Positions 18,501-26,518 of a stretch of 64,000 bases of DNA are shown here, piece after piece. The stretch is from Bacillota bacterium (lineage in GTDB: Bacteria > Bacillota > Clostridia > DSM-8532). The notes under the pieces were generated by a model. It made no database searches, was not told the DNA's origin, and was given only the letters and a program-made list of their open reading frames with translations. The stretch covers positions 124,001 to 188,000 of the forward strand of contig JAEZJF010000022.1 of assembly GCA_023415825.1 (NCBI GenBank), written 5' to 3'. Position numbers and translations under genes: made by a program. Positions within the stretch are counted from its first letter, which is position 1. Every line of letters starts with the position of its first letter.

Positions 18501-18834
18501 GCATTCGCTCCTGTGAATCTTTCTTGGCACCTGATTGGGAAAATGGCTCCAAAAGCTCCGTTTTATCACCCTCAATGAGCTTGATGAAGGTTCGAAATCC
18601 ATTAAAGGATACCAATTGATAGGATTTATCAGCAGGGAGAAATTCCATGATGCTGCCATTCTTGTTCTCAACGCCGAAGCTGGCAATACCCTGACCTCTA
18701 TTGACATAATAAACCCACAGGGGAATACCCTTGAGCCCTGCTATACCGGGGAGAAATGAAGCAAAAGGCTTCTGATCATTATAATTCTCAATAACAAATT
18801 GGCCTTGCTGATCAAAATAAAGCTCACTCATCAT
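15592..18834 (-). CDS. GH94-type glycoside phosphorylase, long form (candidate 1,2-beta-oligoglucan phosphorylase)
   Basis: A 1080-residue cytosolic protein with no signal peptide. The centre shows the (alpha/alpha)6 barrel, with DKPGWNDSMNGLPG; the Asp at about residue 657 is in the position of the general acid. The C-terminal part (PGWLFDKDGRLGFTFLGTTW) is the usual beta-sandwich end. Cellobiose phosphorylases are about 800 residues; the extended length and motif fit the 1,2-beta-oligoglucan phosphorylase branch better. It would cleave a beta-glucoside with phosphate to sugar 1-phosphate. AGGATAATAA precedes the start; ATG at 18831 is equally possible. It is divergent from an AraC regulator that likely controls it. 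Exact specificity is inference. Confidence 0.8.
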   Translation of the reverse strand: MMSELYFDQQGQFVIENYNDQKPFASFLPGIAGLKGIPLWVYYVNRGQGIASFGVENKNGSIMEFLPADKSYQLVSFNGFRTFIKLIEGDKTELLEPFSQSGAKKDSQERMLIKPHELSLEYLNESKALSVSVSTFTLPHENFAALAREITIENLSDKAIQMEVLDGLPGIIPYGIDNNAYKELGYTLQAWMHVYNLENQIPYYKVRSSTADSAEVSDITSGHFYLSFASDQEGTPLKPIVDIDLIFGSNTALAYPVSFMAHSIDELLKKEQIIVNKKPCGFSAVARALEPHAKIKIMSLIGNVSDISIIQSDLARIGTMQFFDKKHAEAHQLIESLTKTVETRTGSALFDGYVRQCYLDNVMRGGYPLLLENDKDPFVYHVYSRKHGDLERDYNFFSLAAEFYSQGNGNFRDANQNRRNDTLINPAIRGFNIKMFMNLIQTDGYNPLVVKGCTFILSPDGIAAVLAQFDPNDQDAVKTFFLKPYTPGRFLKLMQDKGLDSEIAQDRLLTLALHHSTQNIEADYGEGYWSDHWTYNMDLVDSYLAVYPENVARLLFEDKSYRFYDSHVFVLPRKDKYVHVNGKVRQYHAKMEDEDKKELIDKRQQDRTWVRTQFGQGPVYKTNLFEKLLSLALIKFTSLDPLGMGVEMEGDKPGWNDSMNGLPGMFGSGMSETFEVKRIINFIMGLKNEQDLENRVISIHEELYELFTKTSSLLDIYNLSNDPQKDYQYWDSVTAGREAYREKTRYGLSGHQKNMGLNEIQTILQLLLKKLDQGINKAITFGQGLVPTYFTFEAEEWEFIKDQEGYIKTNHKGQQNVRILKFKPHCVNHYLEGPVKALKLMESASEAKLLYNRVKSSPLFDKKLKMYKTCAPLKDESMELGRGRAFTPGWLENESIFTHMEYKYILEVLKAGLYDEFFEDMKNVLIPFIDPKIYGRSTLENSSFIASSANPDPGTHGKGYVARLSGSTAEFLSMWFCMMVGKQPFAIKNDELTLSLSPIVPGWLFDKDGRLGFTFLGTTWVTYINPESKDTFGAGKAVLTRVVVQLKNNEIREFEGNTIPAPYAEKIRKGEAISITGYMQ

Positions 18835-18857
18835 TTATTATCCTTTCTTTAGGGATG

Positions 18858-18871
18858 ATCGAATTTTCGAT
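18858..18871. promoter_or_regulatory. Small inverted repeat between divergent GH94 and AraC genes
   Basis: ATCGAA and TTCGAT flank two bases (18858-18871), 24 bases upstream of the phosphorylase start. It is a possible operator in the shared intergenic region, but short palindromes like this also occur by chance. Confidence 0.3.
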
Positions 18872-18988
18872 TGCTCCTTTGTTCATCTTATCGCGAAAGG
18901 ATGGTTTAATCTATTCAAAAACTTCCTCTCATTTTCAAAATCTTATGATACAATAGCACTTATCAAGTGGAAAGAGGTGGCCTTAAGG

Positions 18989-19882
18989 ATGCCTGATTTA
19001 ATGGTAAAAATGCTATCGCTGGATGAGACAGAATTCGCTCCCGTTGTTTTAAAAAGTTACTTTTTTTCGGCTGCCAATTATCCGCCTTATCAAAGGCTTA
19101 GACCGCGTTATGTTTTTGATTATGAGTTTGAGTGTATCACCGAATCCGATGGAGCCATGATCATTGATGACAAGCATTACAAGATTCAAAAAGGTGATAT
19201 TGTACTTCGAAGACCCGGTCAATACACCCAGGGTATTATGCCCTATAGCTGCTTTGCTGTCTTCTTTGACATAAAAGGGACCATGGGCAAGGATCCCGAT
19301 ACTTATGACATGCACCAAGAACAGGCTTATCAGCCCTTATTTTTAAACCCTGTTCTTGACAGTATCCCTGTTATAACCCATAGCAGCCCGGAGAGAAATT
19401 ATCAGCAGCTTTTTTCCGAAGTTCTCAATGAAACAATAAACTCCAAAGCAGGCTCCATTATTAGATGCCGGGCTCTTATTCTGGATTTGCTGCATAACCT
19501 TTATCGGGATGCAATGAATCCTATTCGCACATTAAAGGCTCTCTCGGGCCCCCACTACTACACCATAAAAAAAAGCCTGGAGTATATAGAGCTTAATCAA
19601 AATAAGAAAATAGATTTACGTGAGCTATCCAGTGCTGCGGGCTTAAGCCCTAATTACTTTCATGCTGTCTTCACCAAGGCTGTGGGCCTTACGCCTAATG
19701 TTTACATAATTGATTTAAAAATGAGGCGAGCCAAAGAGCTGCTGGCGGGAACAGATTATACTGTAGCTGAAATCTCTGAGCACTGCGGATTTGAAAATGT
19801 TCCCTATTTCAGCTATCTGTTTGGGAAACGGACCGGATGCTCACCGTCTGAATTCCGTAAAAAGCATTCTCCGAGGATGTAA
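18989..19882 (+). CDS. AraC-family transcriptional regulator
   Basis: A 297-residue cytosolic regulator. The N-terminal part (about 1-140) is cupin-like (VFDYEFECI, IQKGDIVLRRPGQY). The C-terminal 100 residues carry the AraC double HTH, with LRELSSAAGLSPNYFHAVFTK and the signature AEISEHCGFENVPYFSYLFG. I took the ATG at 18989, 8 bases after AGAGGTGG, over the GTG at 18977 that overlaps the ribosome site. It is divergent from the GH94-type phosphorylase and probably senses the cognate sugar and activates that gene. Confidence 0.9.
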   Translation: MPDLMVKMLSLDETEFAPVVLKSYFFSAANYPPYQRLRPRYVFDYEFECITESDGAMIIDDKHYKIQKGDIVLRRPGQYTQGIMPYSCFAVFFDIKGTMGKDPDTYDMHQEQAYQPLFLNPVLDSIPVITHSSPERNYQQLFSEVLNETINSKAGSIIRCRALILDLLHNLYRDAMNPIRTLKALSGPHYYTIKKSLEYIELNQNKKIDLRELSSAAGLSPNYFHAVFTKAVGLTPNVYIIDLKMRRAKELLAGTDYTVAEISEHCGFENVPYFSYLFGKRTGCSPSEFRKKHSPRM

Positions 19883-19945
19883 TGCATGATTTCCCTTTAA
19901 TTGCCGCAAACTAAGCAAAAATGTGCGGATAAAGGAGACATGAAT

Positions 19946-21454
19946 ATGAATGCGCCTTATTGGATTTTAAGCTCGGAAGGAAAGACATACGAGCCCCTGA
20001 AAGAGGACTTAACGACTGATTATTTAATTATAGGCGGAGGACTTGCAGGGATTACCTGCCTTTATATGCTGACCAAAGCGGGACTGAATGTCAGCCTTAT
20101 TGACGCAAATCGTATAGGCTACGGCTCTTCGGGCCGTAATACAGGTAAAGCAACAGCTCAGCATGATGATATCTATTCAAAAATCGAAAAGAATTACGGA
20201 CTTGATAAGGCCAAGCAGTACTATCATATTAACACAAACGCCATTCAGTTTATTGAAGACCGAACAAAGGAATTCCATATCGATTGTCAATTTAAACGCC
20301 TGCCTGCCTATCTCTTTACACAGGATACCGGATATGTCGAAAAGATGGAAAAGGAGTTTGACCTTTATCAGAAGCTGGGGATTGACTGCTCCTTTGAAAA
20401 GGAACTACCTATTCCTTTAGATGTTTTATGTGCTCTGAAAATGAAAAACCAGGCACAGTTTCATCCGAAACGCTATCTGGATGCCTTGGCCGAGCAGTGC
20501 ATACAGCAGGGCGGAAAAATCTTTGAGAATACACGGGTGGTAGATTTCCAGCCCGGTATAAAGTGCACCATCAACCTTGAGAATAAGAAGAAAATCGAGG
20601 CCAAAAAGGTTATCATAACTTCTCATTATCCCTGTTATGATGGGATGGGCTTCTATTTTGCACGATTAAAGCCCGATAGAAGCTATATTGTTGGAGTCGA
20701 GCTGGAATCCTTTCCAGATGCGCATATGATCAATATTGAAAATCCAACCATATCGCTCCGTTATATTCCAGAGGAGAAGGTCCTGATGGTGGCGGGGGAA
20801 GACCATAAGGTCGGCCATAAGGATGAAGATCATTACCAGAAATTAAAGGATTTTGCCAGGGATGTCTTTAAGACTGAGGCGGTAAAATTCCAGTGGTCGG
20901 CTCAGGACTATAAAACCCATGATTATGTTCCTTATATTGGCTATCTCAATTCAGAATATAAGAATATTTATGTGGCAACAGGTTTTAATAAATGGGGTTT
21001 GACCAACAGTGCGGCTGCGGCTATGGTTATCTCAAACTTGATCCTTGACGATGCGTCCGATTACGAGGCATTATTCTCGAACATGAGGGTTAAGGATATC
21101 GTATCCTTCAATTTTGTCAAGGAGAATGTTGATATGGCCGTTCAATGGCTGGGTGGTAAGCTCAATATGGGCGAGGCAGAGCTTCCGGAAGAAAAAGGGG
21201 TAGGCGTCATAGTCAATGTAAACGGCAAGCGCTGCGGCTATTACCGGGATGAAGAGGATAATATCTTCCTGGTGGACACCTCCTGTACCCACATGAGCTG
21301 CGAATTAAAATGGAACTCCCAGGAAAAAACCTGGGACTGCCCCTGCCATGGCTCCCGATTTGATTACAAGGGCAATATTCTGGAGGGCCCCGCCGAATAC
21401 AGCTTGAACAGCTACAGTGAACCCAAGAATAAGGCGAACCCGCAATTTAAGTGA
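19946..21454 (+). CDS. FAD-dependent oxidoreductase with C-terminal Rieske [2Fe-2S] domain
   Basis: A 502-residue two-domain flavoprotein. The N-terminal DAO-type domain starts with the FAD motif LIIGGGLAGITCLYML near residue 30 and has SSGRNTGKATAQH, typical of glycine-oxidase/YhfW-like proteins. The last 75 residues form a Rieske centre, with CTHMSC (about 447) and CPCHGSRFD (about 465) giving the two Cys and two His ligands. It probably passes electrons between an amine or hydroxy substrate, FAD and the iron-sulfur cluster in the cytosol. The start at 19946 has AGGAG 8 bases upstream; the ATG at 19940 is too close. A strong terminator follows, so it is likely monocistronic or ends the AraC unit. 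Confidence 0.88.
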   Translation: MNAPYWILSSEGKTYEPLKEDLTTDYLIIGGGLAGITCLYMLTKAGLNVSLIDANRIGYGSSGRNTGKATAQHDDIYSKIEKNYGLDKAKQYYHINTNAIQFIEDRTKEFHIDCQFKRLPAYLFTQDTGYVEKMEKEFDLYQKLGIDCSFEKELPIPLDVLCALKMKNQAQFHPKRYLDALAEQCIQQGGKIFENTRVVDFQPGIKCTINLENKKKIEAKKVIITSHYPCYDGMGFYFARLKPDRSYIVGVELESFPDAHMINIENPTISLRYIPEEKVLMVAGEDHKVGHKDEDHYQKLKDFARDVFKTEAVKFQWSAQDYKTHDYVPYIGYLNSEYKNIYVATGFNKWGLTNSAAAAMVISNLILDDASDYEALFSNMRVKDIVSFNFVKENVDMAVQWLGGKLNMGEAELPEEKGVGVIVNVNGKRCGYYRDEEDNIFLVDTSCTHMSCELKWNSQEKTWDCPCHGSRFDYKGNILEGPAEYSLNSYSEPKNKANPQFK

Positions 21455-21480
21455 TTTATTATTTACGGGCAGAAAGTGTG

Positions 21481-21514
21481 TGACAGTGGGGTTTTTCCCA
21501 CTGTCATTCTTTTT
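21481..21514 (+). terminator. Rho-independent terminator after the Rieske oxidoreductase
   Basis: TGACAGTGGG (21481-21490) and CCCACTGTCA (21497-21506) form a perfect 10-base stem with a six-base loop, followed by TTCTTTTT. Confidence 0.92.
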
Positions 21515-21647
21515 AATACGAGGAACGAGTATCAATAAAGTTACCGCAACGCTAGCAAGGTAATTTTATTATAGCAAGAATTATCTCTCTGCTACTCCGG
21601 TTATTATGCAGTTCAACTTCAGCATACAATTCAATGAAAAACAATAG

Positions 21648-21676
21648 TTGACATATAATATTATACATTGTATAGT
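21648..21676 (+). promoter_or_regulatory. Promoter with palindrome over the -10, for the SDR-PadR operon
   Basis: TTGACA (21648-21653), 17 bases and TATAGT (21671-21676) form a strong promoter. TATACA-T-TGTATA (21662-21674) is a 13-base palindrome covering the -10. Its ATACA/TGTAT arms recall PadR operators, and a padR gene lies in the downstream operon. Confidence 0.65.
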
Positions 21677-21714
21677 ATAAGCAGAGATGAAATTCACGCT
21701 TTAAAGGAGCCTTT

Positions 21715-22536
21715 ATGAAAAGTTATGTTTGTATAACCGGTGGTGCAGGGGGGCTTGGTAAAGCCTTTGCAGTGGAATGTGCAAGCAGGGGATGGGATGT
21801 CTTTCTCACCGATACCAATGAGGAATCTCTAGCCAGAATAGCGGAAGGACTTCAAAACACCTATGGTATTTCTGTATGCTATGAGGTGTGTGATTTGACA
21901 AATGTGGCATCCAGAACCAAGCTTTTTGAAACTATTGAGGCAAAAGGCTGCTATTTCTGGAGTCTTATTAATGTGGCAGGGGTAGATTTTGAAGGAACTT
22001 TTTTAGACAACAGCAAGGAACAGATTAGAAACATTGTAAGGCTGAACATAGAAGCTAACCTTGAAATGACCCACGAGATCATGCGGTTTAGAGGTAAAGG
22101 AAGAACCTTCAGAATTATCAATGTTGCCAGTATGGCCGCTTATTATCCCATTCCCATTAAGGCAACCTATGCTGCTTCGAAACGATTCCTTTTAAATTTT
22201 TCTCTGGCCCTTCGCGAAGAAATCAAGGGCTTCGGGGCTACAGTCACAACACTTTGCCCCGGTGGAATGCCAACAAATCCATTAGTCATAAAGTGCATAG
22301 AAGCTCAAGGCTTTATGGGGAGAATGACAACCAATAATGTTGGATATGTTGCCTCTAACACCATCAGAAGAGCCTTAAAGGGAAAAGCTGTTTATATTCC
22401 TGGAGTGGCGAATAGGATGCTTCATTTTCTTGGACGATGGGTACCCCAAACCATTATCGCCCGATGTCTGTCGGTGAGATGGAAGGGAGCTTTTAAAAAG
22501 AGCCATGGCCCAAAGGGGGTAGAGGTATGGACTTGA
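21715..22536 (+). CDS. Short-chain dehydrogenase/reductase
   Basis: A 273-residue SDR with TGGAGGLGKAFA near residues 7-18, NVAG near 90 and catalytic YAASKRF near residue 152, in the order usual for the family. The C-terminal part contains a hydrophobic and basic stretch (GRWVPQTIIARCLSVRWK), as in SDRs that act on lipids or ketones at membranes. AAAGGAG lies upstream of the ATG. It overlaps the next SDR gene by 10 bases. Substrate unknown; the link to PadR and a membrane protein suggests an envelope or stress role rather than sugar catabolism. Confidence 0.85.
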   Translation: MKSYVCITGGAGGLGKAFAVECASRGWDVFLTDTNEESLARIAEGLQNTYGISVCYEVCDLTNVASRTKLFETIEAKGCYFWSLINVAGVDFEGTFLDNSKEQIRNIVRLNIEANLEMTHEIMRFRGKGRTFRIINVASMAAYYPIPIKATYAASKRFLLNFSLALREEIKGFGATVTTLCPGGMPTNPLVIKCIEAQGFMGRMTTNNVGYVASNTIRRALKGKAVYIPGVANRMLHFLGRWVPQTIIARCLSVRWKGAFKKSHGPKGVEVWT

Positions 22537-23414
22537 AAAATAAATGGGTGGTCCTGACGGGAGCTACTTCAGGAATCGGGTTGGCAACAGCAAAAGCCCT
22601 ATGTGAAAAAGGAGCTCATATCATTGGTGTCGGAAGATCACAGGAAAGATGTGAAAAGGTTAAGAGGGAATTATCTGAGCGCTACCCTGAATCAACTCTG
22701 GACTTCCTGGTGGCTGATCTCTCTTCCCTTAAAAATATCCGGCTTTTGGCAGAGGCAGTAAAAAAGACTTTGTCAGACAATGGACAATATCATCTGGATG
22801 TCCTTATCAACAATGCCGGGACTTTCACAAGCTGGTATATGTCAACAAATGAAGGATTTGAAATGCAGTTTGCTGTCAACCATTTAGCACCTTTTCTTTT
22901 AACCCATTTGCTTTTCTCACTTTTAAAGAATGCACCTTCCGGAAAAATCATCACCCTAAGCTCGGGTTCACATTATCATACCAAAATCCATTGGAAGGAT
23001 GTGCTTTTCAGAAAACATTATAATGGCCTCTTGGCCTATAAACAATCCAAATTGGCAAATGTGCTTTTCACATGGGAGCTTCGAAAAAGGTTGGGTAAAG
23101 AATCCCGTGTTCATGCATATGCAGCCGATCCTGGCCTTGTCAATACTGAGATGGGACTCAAAAGTACAACGGGAATTGCGAAATTTGTTTGGAGTATACG
23201 TAAAAACAGTGGCGATGATCCTTCGGAAGCAGCAGAATCATTGATTTACCTTGCGACCCAGGATTCTGTAGCTAATGCTGATGACATATATTTTAAAGCC
23301 TGCAAAGCTAAAAAAGCCAATCCATATGCGTTAAAGGAAGGAAATGCCTTAAGGCTATGGGAGCTGTCTGAAAAAATGTGTGGTATTAAGTCGGCTGATT
23401 ACGGAATGTTTTAA
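22527..23414 (+). CDS. Short-chain dehydrogenase/reductase, retinol-dehydrogenase-like
   Basis: A 295-residue SDR of the retinol dehydrogenase / protochlorophyllide-reductase-like subgroup: TGATSGIGLATA near residues 11-22, LINNAGTF near 94, and YKQSKLANVLF with the catalytic Tyr and Lys near residue 170. The N-terminus overlaps the upstream SDR by 10 bases, which implies coupled translation. The two SDRs differ in subgroup, so this is not a simple tandem duplication. They may carry out two steps on one hydrophobic substrate, but this is a guess. Confidence 0.86.
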   Translation: MDLKNKWVVLTGATSGIGLATAKALCEKGAHIIGVGRSQERCEKVKRELSERYPESTLDFLVADLSSLKNIRLLAEAVKKTLSDNGQYHLDVLINNAGTFTSWYMSTNEGFEMQFAVNHLAPFLLTHLLFSLLKNAPSGKIITLSSGSHYHTKIHWKDVLFRKHYNGLLAYKQSKLANVLFTWELRKRLGKESRVHAYAADPGLVNTEMGLKSTTGIAKFVWSIRKNSGDDPSEAAESLIYLATQDSVANADDIYFKACKAKKANPYALKEGNALRLWELSEKMCGIKSADYGMF

Positions 23415-23507
23415 GGTTTATCAATGATTTTTATTGCGAATTAGTATAAGATGGAGTATAGAATTGTTGTTAACCCGATAACAAACGAGTGAAATGGGGT
23501 TTTGACA

Positions 23508-23825
23508 TTGGATGCCCAAATGAAAAAAGGGCTTTTGGATGTATGCGTTCTCTTTGTCTTGAGAAAAGAAGACGCATATGGATATAAGCTTACCCAGGAA
23601 ATCACACAGCTTCTTGAGGTTTCTGAGTCATCATTATACCCGGTGTTGAGGCGGCTTGAGAGTCAGGGACTCCTGGATACCTATACCGAAGAATTTTCCG
23701 GTCGGCTAAGGAAATATTACCGTATTACAAAAGCTGGGAAAATACGTTTCAAAGAATATATCCTCGAGCTTAAGGACCTAAAGAATGTTCTTGATATCAT
23801 AATCGGAGGAGATATCAATGGATGA
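23508..23825 (+). CDS. PadR-family transcriptional regulator
   Basis: A 105-residue winged-helix regulator with the standard start DAQMKKGLLDVCVLFVL and the motif ESSLYPVLRRLESQGLL. PadR proteins act as dimeric repressors, often of membrane or efflux genes, and repress their own operon. I chose TTG at 23508, 8 bases after a GGGG ribosome site, because family members begin with this Asp-Ala-Gln; ATG at 23520 is the alternative. It overlaps the next gene by 8 bases. This pairing of PadR with a HAAS-domain membrane protein is common in Firmicutes. Confidence 0.9.
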   Translation: MDAQMKKGLLDVCVLFVLRKEDAYGYKLTQEITQLLEVSESSLYPVLRRLESQGLLDTYTEEFSGRLRKYYRITKAGKIRFKEYILELKDLKNVLDIIIGGDING

Positions 23826-25107
23826 GAGAATAGCAGAATTTATAAATAAGCTGAAAGAAAAACTTTCGGGACTTTCTGATGAAGAGAGAATAGGTGCGCT
23901 TCTTTATTATGAAGAATATCTAAAGGATGCTCAGGATTTGGGCAAAGACATGGATGAGGTTTTTAAACAATTGGGCACCCCTCAGGAAATTGCCTCTCTT
24001 TTGCAGGCAGAAGAGTATTTTAACCAAGCTCAAAAAAAGCCCAGGCTTAAGAGCTTTAACAAGGCCATGAAAAATGCCTTCCTGGGGGTATCGACCCCTG
24101 TTGGCTATTTTGTAAGAGGTTTATTTCTTTTCCTGGTCTATAGTGTATTGATCGTTTTTCTTGGAGGAGCATTGGTTTCATTTGTAGCTGCCGTTATAAG
24201 CTTCTCCGGACTGTTATATGAGACCTTTAAAATTCCGTCGGTATATATTGCGGAACGTCTTGGTACCCTGGGTATGGCGCTTTTCGCCTTAAGTCTTCTG
24301 TTCCTGTTATCCTATACGTTTTTTAAGATAAGCAGATGGCTCATGGATTTATCCGCTCGAACCATCAGAAAAATGTTAAGGAAAAAAATCCATCCCGAGA
24401 CCTATCAAGCACCGCAAGAGATGGCAGGCAAAGGTTTCAATAAACGCCTGGTTATCACATCTGCCATCATTCTTTTGACCAGCCTTGTTCTAACCATTGC
24501 TTCAGGGCTCCCCATCAAGCTTTTTACCATATTTAACAGTATGAAGCCTGAAAACCTCCGGGTAGTTGTCAATGAGTACAGTGCTTCTGATGTAGAAAAA
24601 ATAATCATCAACACGGCACATTCCCACATTAAGGTCTTAAATGCCGATAAGGAAACAGATAAAATTGTTATCACCTATGAACAACCTGAATGGCTTACTT
24701 ATCAAGCTGCCCTTGAGGAGGGAAAGATCACCTTTAAAGAAATCAGCAATGGCCGATTTCCTCTATTTGACTTGGTCTCTTTACATGAAAGCCGTACCGA
24801 GGTCACCCTCTATTTACCTCAATATTATGATGCTAAAGGGATTGAGCTGGAAAGCAAGGGTGGTTTTGTGTTCATTACTAACGTGGTTCAAAACATTCAA
24901 GCCAAAACATATACAGGCCATATTTTTATAGATATCTCCAAAAGCGGAATACCCTTTAATTTGGATGTCAAAACTGAAACAGGAAAATTAGAAGCAGACG
25001 GAGTATATCAGGATGGCCAATATTATAAGGAGCTCTCTATCCATCAGCAGAATGCGTCAAAAAGTCTTAATATTACGAGTACTCGAGGTAATATAGTCAT
25101 TCAATAA
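23818..25107 (+). CDS. HAAS/DUF1700 membrane protein with DUF4097-like beta-repeat domain
   Basis: A 429-residue protein. Residues 1-65 form the HAAS/DUF1700 helical domain (EFINKLKEKLSGLSDEER, YYEEYLKDAQDLG, LGTPQEIA), which family knowledge links to PadR partners. Two strong hydrophobic segments follow at about 105-175 and one near 210-230. The C-terminal part (about 245-429) is a DUF4097-type beta-rich region (IINTAHSHIKVLNADKETDK) with no enzyme motif. Start and PadR stop overlap, so the two are made together. It is probably a membrane sensor or adaptor of envelope state, not an enzyme; function unproven. Confidence 0.82.
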   Translation: MDERIAEFINKLKEKLSGLSDEERIGALLYYEEYLKDAQDLGKDMDEVFKQLGTPQEIASLLQAEEYFNQAQKKPRLKSFNKAMKNAFLGVSTPVGYFVRGLFLFLVYSVLIVFLGGALVSFVAAVISFSGLLYETFKIPSVYIAERLGTLGMALFALSLLFLLSYTFFKISRWLMDLSARTIRKMLRKKIHPETYQAPQEMAGKGFNKRLVITSAIILLTSLVLTIASGLPIKLFTIFNSMKPENLRVVVNEYSASDVEKIIINTAHSHIKVLNADKETDKIVITYEQPEWLTYQAALEEGKITFKEISNGRFPLFDLVSLHESRTEVTLYLPQYYDAKGIELESKGGFVFITNVVQNIQAKTYTGHIFIDISKSGIPFNLDVKTETGKLEADGVYQDGQYYKELSIHQQNASKSLNITSTRGNIVIQ

Positions 25108-25120
25108 CGAAATTTTCTCC

Positions 25121-25150
25121 TTGACGGCTATCGTTCTTTGGTGCTATAAT
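25121..25150 (+). promoter_or_regulatory. Promoter of the T-box-controlled transporter operon
   Basis: TTGACG (25121-25126), an 18-base spacer and TATAAT (25145-25150). Transcription would start about 10 bases before stem I of the T-box leader. Confidence 0.8.
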
Positions 25151-25160
25151 CCATTTAAAC

Positions 25161-25414
25161 CGCAGACGAGGAAGTAAAACTGCTCATATGATCTTTTAGA
25201 GAGCCGGGGACGGTGGGAGCCCGGCAGATACAAAGCAGACAAATGGGCCTCCGAGGGCAGGGCGAAAGGAAACGAGTAACCGCTGACGCAGTGCCGGCGT
25301 TAAGGGCAATGGGTGTGATGGCACTCTGTATGAGGGGATGGTTCAAAAAAGAACCATCAATCAAGGTGGTACCGCAGGCTAATGCTTGTCCTTGTAAGAG
25401 GATAGGCATTTTTT
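25161..25414 (+). promoter_or_regulatory. T-box leader with tryptophan (TGG) specifier
   Basis: An RNA element that binds uncharged tRNA and prevents termination. Stem I base GAGG (25168-25171) pairs with CCTC (25248-25251). The specifier loop has AAGTA on its 5' side and ACAAATGGG on its 3' side, closed above by CTGCT/AGCAG (25180-25184, 25234-25238). TGG at 25244-25246 is in the specifier position, followed by a purine, hence tRNA-Trp. GATGGTTC/GAACCATC (25338-25359) is stem III, and AGGTGGTACCGCAGG (25364-25378) is the T-box sequence that pairs with the tRNA. The terminator is ATGCTTGTCCT/AGGATAGGCAT (25382-25409) plus a T-run. Confidence 0.93.
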
Positions 25415-25486
25415 GTTTTATCGCCAAACAGAGCAAAACCCATTTAGTAAAAATAAACCTATTTATTTTGAAAGGTGGAAACGACT

Positions 25487-26485
25487 ATGAAAAAACTAGT
25501 ATCAATCATCCTCACAATCACAATGGCTCTGACAATGATGTTTGCCCTGGCGGGCTGCGGAGCCCAAGGCGCCAACAGGAATGCAGTTAAAAAGATCGGA
25601 ATCGTACAAATTGTTGAACATCCTTCCTTGAATACCATACGGGAATCAATTGTTAAAGAACTTGAAGCTAAAGGCTATAAGGACGGCGAAAACATCAAAA
25701 TTGATTATCAGAACGCTCAGAATGATATGACCAATCTGACAACCATATGCCAGAAGTTTGTAAGCAGCAAGGTCGATCTCATCATTGCCATTGCAACACC
25801 TTCGGCTCAGCAGGCTATGAGTGAAACCACCAAAATTCCGATAATTTTTTCAGCCTGCACCGATCCCATCGGAACCGGCCTCGTCACAAATCTTGAAAAG
25901 CCGGGGGCTAATATAACGGGAACCTCTGATGCCATATCCATAAAAGACATTATGGAGCTTGCGCAGAAGCTTACACCAGGAATCAAAACCGTTGGAGCCT
26001 TGTACAATCTAAGTGAGCCCAACTCGGTTTCAGTCATTAATGACCTGAAAGAGTATGCTAAGAGCAATGGCTTAGTGGTTGAAGAAGCCACAGTGGCAAG
26101 CTCCGCCGATGTTCAGCAGGCAGTCAATTCTCTGGTGAAAAAAGTTGACGCTATCTTCTCTCCTATAGATAATACGGTCGCATCGGCCATGTCGGTTGTT
26201 GCGGATACGGCAAATGGTGCGAAAATACCTGTTTATGTAGGAGCTGACTCCATGGTTAAGGATGGGGGCCTCGCAACATACGGGATCAATTATGAAATTT
26301 TAGGCCAGGAAACGGCAAAAATGGCGGTTGATGTTCTGGAAGGAAAAAATCCTGGGGATATTCCTGTCAAGCTTATGACCGATATAGATATTTATGTTAA
26401 TCCAGATACTGCGGCCAATTTGGGCATAACTATACCTGAAGATATTCTTTCCAAGGCTATTGAGCTTAAGAATGAAAAAAAGTAA
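25487..26485 (+). CDS. trpX: Tryptophan-type ABC transporter substrate-binding lipoprotein (TrpX-like)
   Basis: A 332-residue surface lipoprotein of the ABC_sub_bind (DUF534) family. Signal peptide MKKLVSIILTITMALTMMF with lipobox LAGC, Cys near residue 24. The body has the two-lobed layout with IGIVQIVEHPSLN, SACTDPIGTGLV and GTSDAISIKDIMEL. The ATG at 25487 follows AAAGGTGG 8 bases on. It is the first gene after a Trp-specifier T-box and is followed by a permease and an ATPase, the order of the predicted TrpXYZ tryptophan importers. Tryptophan as ligand is inferred from the T-box codon and the family. Confidence 0.88.
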   Translation: MKKLVSIILTITMALTMMFALAGCGAQGANRNAVKKIGIVQIVEHPSLNTIRESIVKELEAKGYKDGENIKIDYQNAQNDMTNLTTICQKFVSSKVDLIIAIATPSAQQAMSETTKIPIIFSACTDPIGTGLVTNLEKPGANITGTSDAISIKDIMELAQKLTPGIKTVGALYNLSEPNSVSVINDLKEYAKSNGLVVEEATVASSADVQQAVNSLVKKVDAIFSPIDNTVASAMSVVADTANGAKIPVYVGADSMVKDGGLATYGINYEILGQETAKMAVDVLEGKNPGDIPVKLMTDIDIYVNPDTAANLGITIPEDILSKAIELKNEKK

Positions 26486-26518
26486 AAGGTTAAATCTAGT
26501 GGTTAAGAGGGATCTCAA

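Noticed and set aside
25213..25590. 125-codon plus-strand frame through the T-box leader
   Set aside because: The region is accounted for by RNA structure, and the frame overlaps the out-of-frame start of the TrpX-like gene.
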